From: Rutidosis leptorrhynchoides
Lineage: Eukaryota; Streptophyta; Magnoliopsida; Asterales; Asteraceae
Direction: 5' to 3'
Length of the DNA stretch: 64,000 bases
NCBI RefSeq assembly: GCF_046630445.1
Contig: NC_092335.1
Coordinates: 632,452,001 to 632,516,000, forward strand
The notes beneath the pieces are model-generated. The model was given only the letters and a program-made list of their open reading frames with translations. It was not told the DNA's origin and ran no database searches. This document shows, piece by piece, positions 11,114-22,110 of the stretch (position 1 is its first letter; every line of letters starts with the position of its first letter). A program made the translations under genes and the position numbers.

Positions 11114-13819
11114 ATGCACCGAGCGAAACGTTCACCACCTTTTGTACGTTCACCACCTGTAACTCGATCAAGACATCTAGCCAATATTGTCACCGTTGAT
11201 TTTTCTTTAGAATCGTCATCTAGTCAAATAAGTACTCCAACTCAAATTTCTGATAATCCAATTTTTGAACCCAATTTCACAATTGAGAATCCGGAGGATA
11301 TTCAAGGACAATTCGAAGGTCCTGAACCACTAATCATTCCTCCTGAACCAAAAATTACTCATCCAGAGATTATCGAGGAAGAAACCATTAAATCAGAATC
11401 TTCTAGTGATTCAGATTCAACAAATTTAAATATGGAAATAACAGAACCTCAAAGTATGGAAGACCGAATGAGAGCCACACGTACGGGCCAAGGTCATGCT
11501 ATTAATCAGCCAGATGTTAGAACACAAGATTTTGAAATTAAAGGACAAATCTTACACATGATCACCAATCAATGCCAATTTAGTGGTACAGTAAAAGAAG
11601 ATCCAAACGAACATCTTCGAACTTTTAATAGAATCTGTAATCTATTTAAAATCCGAGAAATCGAGGATGAAACGATCTATCTTATGTTGTTCCCCTGGAC
11701 TTTAAAGGGAGAAGCCAAGGATTGGTTAGAATCGTTACCCGAAGGAGCGATTGATTCATGGGATGTTTTAGTTGAGAAATTTCTTCAAAGATTCTTTCCG
11801 GCATCTAAAGCCGTGAGACTTCAAGGAGAAATTGCCACGTTCGTGCAAAAGCCAAATGAAACGTTATATGAAGCATGGACAAGATTCTGAAAGATGTTGA
11901 GAGGATGTCCTCAACACGGTTTAGATACTTTTCAAATAGTTCAAATCTTTTACAAAGGCATTGACGTCGCTACAAGAAAAGACATCGACACAGCCGCTGG
12001 TGGTTCAATTATGAAGAAAACAGCAACCGAAGCTCACAGAATCATTGATAACACAGCCTCCCACTCTCATGAGTGGCACCAAGAAAAAGATATTTTTCAT
12101 TCATCTAAAGTGGCTAGAGCCGATTCTAGCCATGATTTTAATTCCGTTTCCGCAAAAATAGATGCTTTTGAAAGATGAATGGAAAAGTTGAATAAAGATA
12201 TTCACGCAATACGAATCAGTTGTGAGCAATGCGGTGGACCACACTTAACGAAAGATTGTCACATTGAACAAACCATGGAACAACGTGAGAATATTTCCTA
12301 CATGAACCAAAGGCCGGGAAATAATTATCAAAATAATTATCAACCGCCAAGGCCAAACTTCAATCGAAATCAAAACATTCTTTACAATCCAAATGGACCA
12401 AACAATAACTCGTACAACCAACAAGGTTCGAATAACCAACCAACTCAAAACAACACTTTCAGTCAACAAAGACCTAGCTTGTATAAACCACCACAACAAA
12501 CCGAAGAGAAAAAGTAAAATATGGAAGAAATGATAACAAAGCTAGTTGAATCTCAAACACAATTTCTTGAAACTCAAACCCAAACAAATGAGAGGTTTGA
12601 TCAATCATTAAGAACTCAACAAGCTTCCATTTTGAATCTAGAAAAACACGTAGGTAATCTAGCTAGCATGATGAGTGAAAGGGAACAAGGAAAGCTACCG
12701 AGTAATACTGAAGTAAACCCTCGGAATGAAAATATTAACATGGTTTCAACGAATTCTGAAAAACCAGCATCAGAAGATGGAAAGGTTTCAGATATGAGTG
12801 ACGATGAAGAAGTCACACCACCGCCAGGTTTTGAAAAACCAATGTATGCACCATACAAACCAACCATCCCGTTCCCAATAAAAGGAGTTGAGTATGAGCA
12901 AGTAATAAGTAATAAAGTTGGTGATACGAATGGAAAAAAGAGGAAGTATAAGCAAGTGCAAGAAACCAAGACCGCAAAAATAAAACTGGTAAAGAAAGTT
13001 CCACCGAAACTTCCACCCAAGATAGGCGATCCGGGTGAATTTATTGTTTCTTGTCTACTTAGCGATTGTGTCATGTATAATGCACTAGCAGATTTAGGTG
13101 CAAGTGTGAGTATTATGCCTTTTTCATTATATAAGAGATTAGGTGTAGGTAAGTTAATTCCAACGGAAATGAGTGTTCGATTATTTGACCAAACCATTAG
13201 GCACCCAGTTGGAATTGCTGACAACCTACCCATTCAAGTGGGTAATTTAACCTTTCTAGTCGAATTTGTTGTCATTGACATAGAAGAGGACTCAAACATT
13301 CCTCTAATTTTAGGTCGACCATTCTTAGCGTCCACCGGGGCGTTAATAGATGTAAAAGGAGGTAGATTGACCCTTAGTGATGGTGAAAAATCGGTTACCT
13401 TTGTGAATAAAAAGTCTAAATCTCCACCAACCAAAACCGTTGAACCGAAATCTCCAACGGTTGTGCTTAGTAATGATAAAATGCCTAAGTATGGGAAAGA
13501 TGAAATAACACCAAAAGATGACCTGATAACAAAGAACCTCGTTGTTGATACGAAATTAAATGACCCCGTTATTGACAGTTCAATAAAAAAGCTTTATAAA
13601 CGGGTGCAGGATGCTAAGATTAAGGGGAACTTTAAGTTATATAACCGGTTATTATCCAATCTGTCGCTTAAAGAAAAGGCGAAACTAGTTGAATTTTTGG
13701 ATATTACACAGGAAACCGACCATTGGATGAAAGCAAAAGTTAAACATATGCAAATTAATAATGGTCTAGATGAATTTGACGATGAAGTTAATCACAATTT
13801 CGACACCACAGTTACCTAA
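11114..13819 (+). pseudogene. gag-pro: Athila/Tat-type gag-pro, three in-frame stops
   Basis: One frame of 902 codons from ATG 11114 to TAA 13817, interrupted by TGA 11888, TGA 12176 and TAA 12515. The N-terminal 130 residues are acidic and Ser-rich. Residues ~140-330 are the retrotransposon gag core (EDPNEHLRTFNRICNLF, LPEGAIDSWDVLVEKF, NETLYEAWTRF). A zinc-knuckle-like CEQCGGPHLTKDC (CX2CX4HX4C form) comes next, then an Asn/Gln-rich stretch, a coiled coil (LEKHVGNLASMM), PPPGF, and an aspartic protease with ALADLGASVSIM (catalytic Asp in DLGAS) and PLILGRPFLA. Each stop is one C-to-T change from CGA, CGA or CAA. The frame ends after the protease where RT would normally follow. AAGTGTGGGGAGA comes directly after the stop. 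Confidence 0.88.
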
Positions 13820-13985
13820 GTGTGGGGAGATCCAAATGTTCTAAAAAGAAAATGATTTCTATAGTTAGATGTTCTGTTTTCGTATAGTTCTCGAGAATGG
13901 AATCCGAATGGTCTTTCCCTAGCAGACCCTAAAGAACTAGTCTTCTTCCCCCATTCTGAATTTTTTGTTTTATAGGTTTTAGAAG

Positions 13986-14350
13986 ATGAAGAATTCCTTT
14001 GAACTGAACCATGGTCTATTGCTACATGCTATGATTGTCAAACATAACAATAACACCCTACCGAGTGAACTAGTTTCAAAGATAAGAGGAAATTGTGACC
14101 AAGTAAGAAATCCGCAGCGAAGAGAAGAGCACGACATCTCGAAAAATGTCACAAATGCGGAAAATGGTCACACGAAGGAAAATGTTCAAACAATCAAACA
14201 TACTCAAACAATGAGTTCGTTACTCTATGCAGAGAAGGACCGTACGTATGCAAAGATGAAAAGTTATTGAATGCTCGCGGTTACGCTCATATAGCTATGA
14301 AAAATCAAATCGAACGACTCTCCTATGAGTCGACCAAAGCAGGTCACTGA
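13986..14350 (+). pseudogene. Small frameshifted ORF with zinc-knuckle-like motif
   Basis: An ATG frame at 13986 (start MKNSFELNHGLL) continues sensibly only if the frame shifts near 14098. The frame open from 14099 to TGA 14348 then reads RARHLEKCHKCGKWSHEGKC (CX2CX4HX3C), followed by LLNARGYAHIAMKNQIERLS. The coding look across two frames suggests a broken small protein, perhaps a nucleic-acid-binding accessory. I do not recognise a family. It lies between gag-pro and the intron-bearing ORF-1. Confidence 0.45.
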
Positions 14351-15238
14351 GAATTCCATCTTATAGGTAAGTATGTACAGTTTTTATTTTTATTTTATTT
14401 TGCTTTTAACCTTTTGAATTTTTAAACGCTGGATTGTTCGCTAAAAATTATTAAATTGATATTCGGTAAAACTAGGTAATATTACCGAATTTATTGATAT
14501 CAGAAAAAAAAAGTTTAATCCAACACAGCGAAATTCAACGTTTATTCATAAGGTATAAATATCTTTAATCAATCAATTAAAATATTGCAAAAAATTCGTC
14601 AGGAGTAAAACTAGGTAATATAGCCGAAATTACTTTACCAAAAAGAGGGACGTATATTTTTTGTTAATATTTGATTGATTAAAGTGGGATAAAAGAACAA
14701 AAAGATTTTAATTTATTTTTCATTATTTTTTAAAATTAAATATATAATATATTACTATTTTATTTTAAATATAAGTCAATATAAATTTATAAAATTAATA
14801 TATGTAAATATTAATAATATTTTTATAAAATTAATATGCATTTTAAATTTAAGTTTGGTGTGAATTTAAAAACAAAATGTACTTTAGTTCATTGAGTTAA
14901 AAATTGATTTAAAAAATTTTCGTCGCGAGTGAAAACTAGGTTTCGAGCCGAAATTGCTTTACCCAAGGGAGGGGCGAGAAATTTTGTTATCATTATTTTT
15001 AATTTTATTAACCTAAAGTATGCCAAAAAAATTAAAAAACCCAAAATCTTTGCTTTTAAAACAATCGCTTTAAAAAAAATGACAAATTTTAAAATTTTGT
15101 TGAAGGACGCACTAGGTATCCGTACCGAAACGCCTTCATCCTAAATAAAAAGGAAAACAAAAATTTTAAAATATTTTCTCAATTAATTGTTTTAATAAGT
15201 CAAGATTTTTATAAAAAAAAAAATATAAATAAATATGG
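14351..15238 (+). other. Non-coding spacer with ~50-bp repeated motif
   Basis: AT-rich spacer holding four diverged copies of a motif of the form AAACTAGGT...GCCGAAATT...TTTACC...GAGGGRCG, at 14467-14490, 14605-14653, 14921-14980 and 15102-15140. A fifth copy lies at 18160-18212. No credible ORF. Confidence 0.7.
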
Positions 15239-15287
15239 GCTCCGCGATCGCGGAGCTGTGTAGCTATTTTGCTACGCGATCGCGGAG
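15239..15287. repeat. Paired GCGATCGC palindromes, copy 3 (upstream of ORF-1)
   Basis: GCTCCGCGATCGCGGAGC (15239-15256, perfect) and CTACGCGATCGCGGAG (15272-15287). About 145 bp before the proposed ATG of the second gene. It is followed by GAGCCTAAAATCTGGC, which resembles GGCCTATAAAAGGC after the LTR copy. Confidence 0.88.
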
Positions 15288-15432
15288 AGCCTAAAATCTG
15301 GCAACATAAACTGGTCGAACAGACCAGTCCCAAAAACTCCACCATCCCCAAAATACTGCGAAAATACACACGAAAAACACACACAATTCGCGATTTTTCA
15401 CCATAATTCATCAAATCTTTCATAAAATCACA

Positions 15433-17463
15433 ATGAGGAGGTTCCTACCAAGAAGTTTTTCAAGAAGAGGGGTAAATTTCTACACATTACACTCTTTAAT
15501 TCGTATTTAATGTGTTCTTGAGCAATATTATACCTAATTTGATTTTGTTAATTTCTAGCTTAATTATACTTAAATTGTTTGTATATTATGCTTGTATAAC
15601 CTAGATTGATGCTATTTAACACAATTAGAAGCCTTAAATGTCAAATTTTGAGTAATCTAGGGTTTGTGTTCTTGAGCAAAATTGAGGCTTTTTGATATAA
15701 ACAGGTTATGGCCGATTTTTGTTGTTAGTTCATGTTTAATTAAGTAGTGTAACATGTTTAGGTTGCTAAATGATCAAAACTTTGATCCTAAATATGATTT
15801 TTGAGCATGAAAGTGGACTTTTTAAGAAAAAAAAATGCATGAACAAAGTTATTTTGATATGAATGCCATTTGAAACTTGTTTAATTACTAGTAATGGTTA
15901 TTTTGACATGTTATTTGAGTAAAATGCTTAGAAACATTGTATACATTTTCGTACATGTTTATTTGTAAAAATGTAGAAATGTTAAAAATATGAAAATGTA
16001 TATAGGTTTAATATTGTTTAAACATGTCATTATAATTACTTTCATTTATGATTCTGCTAACACTAATGCATATTTGGATGCACAAAAATTGTGTTTAATT
16101 TGTTTTGCAGACTGAAAGGGGTGAATCTTCATCCGCGCCCCAGGCAGATAATGCTTCTTGGGAGAATGCTGACGAACAAGAAATCTACAATGATTACAGA
16201 CAACACCAACCGCACCCATACGTTCCCTTGACGAATATAAATGAGGCAAATCTTCACCCGAACTTAAGATTCGATAGATTTTGGATTGAATATCCAAAAT
16301 ATCAAAGGAACTTAAGTATTCTTTATTCTAAGAATATTGAAGTGTCCAGGGTGATAGAGTGGGAACCTTTAGAGACAGTGGGTTTAGCGGAACCAATCAG
16401 AGAATTGCTTTACCAAAGGTATGGTAATTCTACTTTTAGCGATTGGGAAAGTTTATTCACAATACGTAGACCTGTATACAGAGAATGGTGCATAGAATTG
16501 TTAAGTACTGCAGAGATTAATAATCAGGTTGCTAGTTTGACAGATCAAAGTTTTTTTAGATTTTTGTTAGGCGGTGTGATGCGCCGTATGTCTTTATTAG
16601 ATATGGCTCAGGCTTTGTGCATATATACGCCTGAGGAGCTAGCATCATATGACTGTAGAGAATTAATAATTAATGGTAGAAGGGTTGATGAGCAGTTTGA
16701 CATGAATGGATTATGGAGTAGAATGAGTAGCCATAATCGATTTAGAGGGGGTCATTACTCGTATACCGATATTGATAGAGCCGAATTAAGAGTAATTCAT
16801 AGATTTATAGCTAACTCTATTACACAACGAGGTAGAAATAAAGATAAAGTAACTGAAGCTGATTTATTTTACCTTATGTGTATTAGAGACCCACAAAGCT
16901 TTGTGAATATACCTTATTGTGTGGGTTATTACTTATCGGCTATGGTTAAGGGTATGTGGAATAACAGTATAATAGGAGGTGGTATTTTTGTTACATTAAT
17001 TGCTGAGTATCTTGGTGTGGATAGCACTCGGGGGGGAGGATTAGAGATAGTAGCCGAACCCCGCGAGAGAATTGATTTGCGCGTATATGCTGGTGCAAAG
17101 GTATTATTGAAAAGACGTAACGTTGCACTACCATATGAAGGCGGGCATCCACAGGTAGAGAGAGATCAGGAGCAAGTTAATGTAGGTGGAGGAAATCAAA
17201 TGATAGATATACAAAGATTAATGGCCCAAAATGAATATGAAAATGCTAGGCTACATGAGTTTCAGGCATGGGATTTCCATCAACGTCAAATCCAAGCCCA
17301 TTTAGCCTACCAGGGTAGGAACTACATTCCTACAGAGCCGGCCAACTTTCCTCCATGGACTGTAGATACACAACCACCATATCCTACATATGACCCATTC
17401 CAAGCGTATCAAGATACATATCACGAACCTTGGAGTCCCTACTGGTATCATCATCAACCATAA
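15433..17463 (+). CDS. ATHILA ORF-1 protein, predicted two-exon gene
   Basis: The long frame has no ATG at its 5' end. It follows TTTAATTTGTTTTGCAG, a strong 3' splice site ending at 16110. An ATG at 15433 opens a 13-codon exon (MRRFLPRSFSRRG) ending at 15471 before GTAAAT. Both junctions are phase 0, giving a protein of about 463 residues (exons 15433-15471 and 16111-17463). The C-terminal half has conserved-looking FRFLLGGVMRRMSLLDMAQA, ELRVIHRFIANSIT and KVTEADLFYLMCI blocks, which I recognise as the ATHILA ORF-1 family (function unknown). The tail is rich in Pro, Tyr and Gln. No premature stop, in contrast with gag-pro in the same element. Frame and family confident; exon 1 is inferred. 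Confidence 0.75.
15472..16110 (+). other. Predicted phase-0 intron in ORF-1
   Basis: GGG|GTAAAT donor and TTTTGCAG|ACT acceptor, 639 bp, T-rich, with stops in all forward frames. Without it the second-gene frame lacks an ATG. Confidence 0.6.
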
Positions 17464-19561
17464 TTTTTCTCATTCTTATTTTTATTTTTATTTCTATTTA
17501 TAAGTTGTAATGTTTATACTTTTTAATATTTATGTTGGTATTGTAATAGTTTTTATAATTTTCTAACTGTTTAATTTTAGATTGTATAATTTTTGAACGT
17601 GGGGATTATATGCCAAACTTCAAAAATATGTATTATGTTTGTAGTTTTTGTGATGTACAAAACAGGGTAAAACAGCGAACTTTCAAAGACTGGCATTAAG
17701 TTCAGCAAAAGCTATTACTTTTGACGACAAAACGAAACACAAGTGTGATATAACAACAGACGGAATGAACAAAATGATGTGCACCATTTATCATTCAAAC
17801 AAACAAACAACAATATGTTTGAAAGCATTGGTAAATTTTAATCTTCTCTTTACGCTAATCGCCTTCATGAATTTAAATTTATACTGATTTCTTGCAAATG
17901 AGGGCATTGCAAGATCTTAAGTGTGGGGAGAGGTTAAATTCCTTTTAAATTCCTTCGAGTTTTAAAAATTTTTATTTATACACTTAGTTTAAACAGCCAT
18001 TGTTAAAAATGCTAGTAAAGTAGTAGTTGTATTAGAATCTAGTGCTCTTTGATAATAAAGAACAGCCCTAGTCTTATATACTGACTACCCAATTCTAGTA
18101 AAATTTTTCAAAATTTTCATCCAAATGAATTCAAAATCATGTTTATACAAATTTATGAACAATAAAACTAGGTTGTGGAACCGAAATTATTGTTACCTCG
18201 GAAAGGACATAAATTGAGAAACAACATTAAACGCATGAATTCATTTAAAATGAAATAGAGGAGAATAAAAAGGCAAAGAAAAACATAAATAAAAGCTAAG
18301 TGTGGGAAGAATTACCAAGTTATTTAAACATATATCACACATTTTTGTACAAAGATTATTGCAGGTACTTTTGTCTTGGACTAAACTAATCAGTTTTACC
18401 CGTTTTACTGTAAAATATATGAAAGAAAGATGGATCTACACGATGAATCAATTCCATCATTAAAATGAAGTAAAGTCTTCAGAAAAAGAAATGCGCTTCT
18501 TGATTTAGGTCAGTAAGTTGTCATCCAGACCAGTTGTAGAGTCTACGAAAAACCTTGAAAAGTTTTCTCGAAAATCAACTGGAAATCCACGGACCTCAAC
18601 ATCAAACAGGGTCGCCAAGTGGTCAGACTTATCCTAACCATGAGAGGATCTGTCTCGTACAATGGGGGGCACCATGCAAATTAGTCTATAATACTAATAA
18701 ATCAGATCCCCAGAAAGGATAATCTCCTTAAAGATTAAAAATCAGCATTTAAGCCTGATATTACTAAATCCTTGAGATTGACTTTAAAGATTGAGAATTC
18801 AAACTCATGGAATTCGATGATATATAAACTCGAGCTTGAACGAGAAAATATTTTGATCAAAATTAAAACCACTTTGTTTCTGAAAACCTATTTTCAATGC
18901 GTTCATTACCATTGAACGTAAAATCCTGAGAATTCATCAGAATTCATTAGGTCACCTGAACCAAATCGGGTGTCAACCGTAAGAACGGTGGTTGCATAGC
19001 ATGGTCGGAGACAGGACCTTATGCCAGACCGAAAAATCAAAGGGTGATCTTTACTATTGCTCCTACAAAGGATAGTAACTGCATCCGACACGTTTTAGAC
19101 CATAAACAGAAGCATGTCATTAGACATTGCCTTAGCAGTTGCTTGTTCATCGCTTTCCTTTACAACCGGATGGTAGTTTGCCGAAAGGTAATATACGAAA
19201 CAAGTAAACTGGATGTGTGCTTTCCGATACAGGGATAGCAGTGGATTACACGAACCTAAAAGTTTTTAGCCAAAATATTGATCCACAAATAAATTTTGCA
19301 ACAACGATAGTGGGTTAAATCAGAAAAACCTGTCTAGGGTAAAATCTAGCTTGAATTTTCAAAAGATCAAATGTTTTCATAAAGATCCAATTTCCTTAAG
19401 GATCTAAATTTTTATAGTCATGTGGGACTGTAAACCACAATGTTACTACCATTGTTCATACCGCAGAATCAAAATCACTGATGTATAAAGTGTGAAGAAT
19501 AAGGAAGTGATTCGTGTGATTTAATTTCAAGTTCTATATTGCTTGAGGACAAGCAACGCTC
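17464..19561 (+). other. 3' non-coding region of the Athila-like element
   Basis: No credible ORF. It holds AAGTGTGGGGAGAGG (17919-17933) and AAGTGTGGGAAGAA (18298-18311), both like the purine tract before the 3' LTR, and one AAACTAGGT-motif copy at 18160-18212. Some stretches (17690-17830, 19040-19240) look faintly coding but are broken in every frame. Confidence 0.65.
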
Positions 19562-19576
19562 AAGTGTGGGGATATT
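19562..19576 (+). other. Polypurine-tract region before the 3' LTR
   Basis: AAGTGTGGGGATATT directly precedes the 3' LTR, where plus-strand DNA synthesis is primed. Confidence 0.7.
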
Positions 19577-21457
19577 TGATAACGCTAAAAAGGAACACAT
19601 ATTTCATAGCATTATCCCTCCAGAAAGACAAGATTTCAGTTGCAATTGTTCTAAATACAAGTGATATTCGTATAAATAAATAAGTGCGAAGACTGAAGAC
19701 GCAAATGAAGATTTGAAGACGCAAATGACCAAAAAGCTCAAACGTACAAGTTACAATCCAAGTGGTTCAAATTATTGATGAGAAACGTCTAAATATTGAC
19801 AAGAGTACGAATCGCGGAACGCAAATTACAAGATATCTCAGCGTACAAAAAGACGTTCGAAAATCCGGAACCGGGACTTAAATCGAGAAACAACGTACGA
19901 CTCAACGGAGCTAAAATTACAAGTCCACTATGCACAAGAATATAATATAATATTTAAATAATTATATAAATTATTTATATATTATATATATTTATTAAAT
20001 TATGTCGACAAGCTAGCAAACGAATTCAAATGAGCTGGAAAATGAAGCTCCGCGATCGCGGAGCTGTGAAGGCTAAAAGCCACGCGATCGCGGAGTAAAC
20101 AGGGGAAGGTGTGGGCCTATAAAAGGCAGCGCAATTCGATCGAAATAATTACACTTTTTCTCTTCTTATTCATATCTCACGATATATATATATATATATT
20201 ATAATTTTAATTTTAATTTAAGTTTAATAATAATTGGGGTATTGTAGCGAATGATTTACGGGTTTTAAAGTCGAATCTCTGTCCGTGTAACACTACACTA
20301 TATTTAATCATTGTAAGTTATGTTCAACCTTTTTAAATTAATGTCTCGTAACTAAGTTATTATTATGCTTATTTGAGCCGAAGTAATCGTGATGTTGGAC
20401 TAAATATTAAAGATGGGGTTATTGGGCTTTGGACCATAATTAAGGTTTGAATAAAAGACCGACACTTGTGGCCATGGGACTATGGGCTATTAATGGACTT
20501 TATATTAACTAAATTATATTTAGTTAATATAAAGATTTACAATTTGAAGTCTCTATAAATAACCACATACGCCTGATCGGGTACGGTAGGCGGGATATTT
20601 ATAGATACTGATAATCGTACATTTGACCGGGAACGGGGGAATGGATTAATAGACTATGGACTAATTAAAACAGGGGTGGATTACATTCAAGGGTAATTGG
20701 TGTAATTGATAATAAAGTATTAATACCTTGGACTACATACAGTCGATAACCTGGTGTAGTTATTAACAAGTATTAACACCTTGTTACAGTTCGGATCCCT
20801 AATTAGTTGGAATATTTGACTTCGGGTATAAGGTTAATTTAATGACGAGCACCTATTATAATTATAACCGATGAACTATTATGGACATAAAACCAAATGG
20901 GTATCAAATAATCCAGGCCAAAGGACAATTAACCCAGGGTAATAAATTATAATCAAAATGTCAAACATCATGATTACGGAAGTTTAAATAAGCATAATTA
21001 TTTTATTGATTATCTCATCGTACTTTTATTTACTGTCATTTAATTATCGCAATTTTATTTATCGCATTTTTAATTATCGTCATTTACTTTACGCATTAAA
21101 TTAAGTTTTATTTATATATTTTACATTAGGTTTTGACTGTGATCTAAGTTTTAAAATCGACAAACCGGTCATTAAACGGTAAAACCCCCATTTTAATAAT
21201 AATAAGACTACTACTTATATATATATTTATAAAAATATAAAATATAGTACGTTTCCAATCGACATCCCTGTGGAACGAACCGGACTTACCTAAAACTAAA
21301 CTATTCTACGATTAGGTACACTGCCTATAAGTGTTGTAGCAAGGTTTAAAGTATATCCGTTCTATAAATAAATAAATAACTTGTGTAAATCGTATCGTAT
21401 TTAATAGTATTTCCTTGTAAAATTACTACTATTTCATATACACCTCGCTGCACATCA
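19577..21457 (+). repeat. 3' LTR of the Athila-like element (1881 bp)
   Basis: Same TG...CA ends and content as 8017-9901, including the palindromes at 20046-20096 and the TATA box. TSD ATGTG follows at 21458-21462. Confidence 0.93.
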
Positions 21458-21462
21458 ATGTG

Positions 21463-22110
21463 TCATCATCAAAACATATTCTTTGGTTAATCACACTTTG
21501 GCTAATCATACTTAAGTTTATCGTTTAGTGCGTTAACCCACATTAACCAACATTCAACCAACACGCTCCTAATACAATCTTCGGCGTTCTTCTCCGGGTA
21601 CTAGGTTTCCCGCACGGAGTTGAAGACCTTGAAAGTATGACTAATATTGTACAAGAGAGAGAAAGAAGTGAATTGAAGTGTGTGTTGGAATGAATGACAA
21701 AGACCCTTTAAATAAGCACAAAATTTTCCTGCAAACGTTTGGCAGGCCGTTTGGCAAGCCGTTTGCAGAGCCCGTTTGCCAAGGCAAGCCGTTTAATGAG
21801 GCCGTTTGATCTGGACGTTTGGCAGGTCGTTTGCCATACTGGCAGGCCGTTTGGCAGCCCGTTTGGCAAGCCGTTTGGCTTGCTGATTTGCTGGATCGTA
21901 ACTTGATTTCTTGTCTTTTACCGTTTTCGCTCTAGAATCTTCGTTTTAGCTCAGAGTCTCTTGATTCTTTTTGCAATGTCTTCGTAATTACTTGTTCTTC
22001 AATTCTAACCGACGAAGTGGGTATTTTGCCGACAAAGTTCGAATCTTTCTTGTTTTTGGGCCTTAATACCGGGGTGAAAACATGACTTTTTAGCCGATAT
22101 CATACACTAA
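21463..22110 (-). mobile_element. LTR portion beginning TGATATCGGCTAAAAAG
   Basis: The minus strand starts TGATATCGGCTAAAAAG at 22110. Contiguous, before the Athila insertion, with 8016 and below. It is either the 5' end of the 5758-8016 LTR or part of a separate LTR entered by it. It carries the CGTTTGGC array and a TATA-like box. Confidence 0.55.
21704..21885 (-). promoter_or_regulatory. TATA-like box with upstream GCCGTTTGGC array
   Basis: The minus strand reads TTATTTAAAGG (21714 to 21704). Upstream, 21730-21885 has eleven CGTTT copies spaced about 12 bp, mostly as GCCGTTTGGC. GCAAGCCGTTTGGCTTGC (21866-21883) forms a 7-bp stem with a GTTT loop. Confidence 0.65.

Larger units (their letters stand above)
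8012..21462 (+). mobile_element. Athila/Tat-like LTR retrotransposon, non-autonomous
   Basis: A complete element at 8017-21457 flanked by the perfect 5-bp TSD ATGTG (8012-8016 and 21458-21462). It has paired LTRs, a tRNA-Asp PBS, gag-pro with three stops, a second gene with an ATHILA ORF-1 protein, and a purine tract before the 3' LTR. There is no RT, RNase H or integrase between 13820 and 19561, so it must have moved using proteins of another element. It is inserted in the minus-strand LTR DNA that continues at 21463. Confidence 0.93.

Noticed and set aside
12245..13434. Minus-strand ORFs opposite gag-pro
   Set aside because: Shadows of the Athila-type gag-pro frame.
16105..16110. TTG at 16105 as the start of the ATHILA ORF-1 frame
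   Set aside because: It lies inside a strong 3' splice site; a spliced ATG at 15433 in matching phase explains the frame better.
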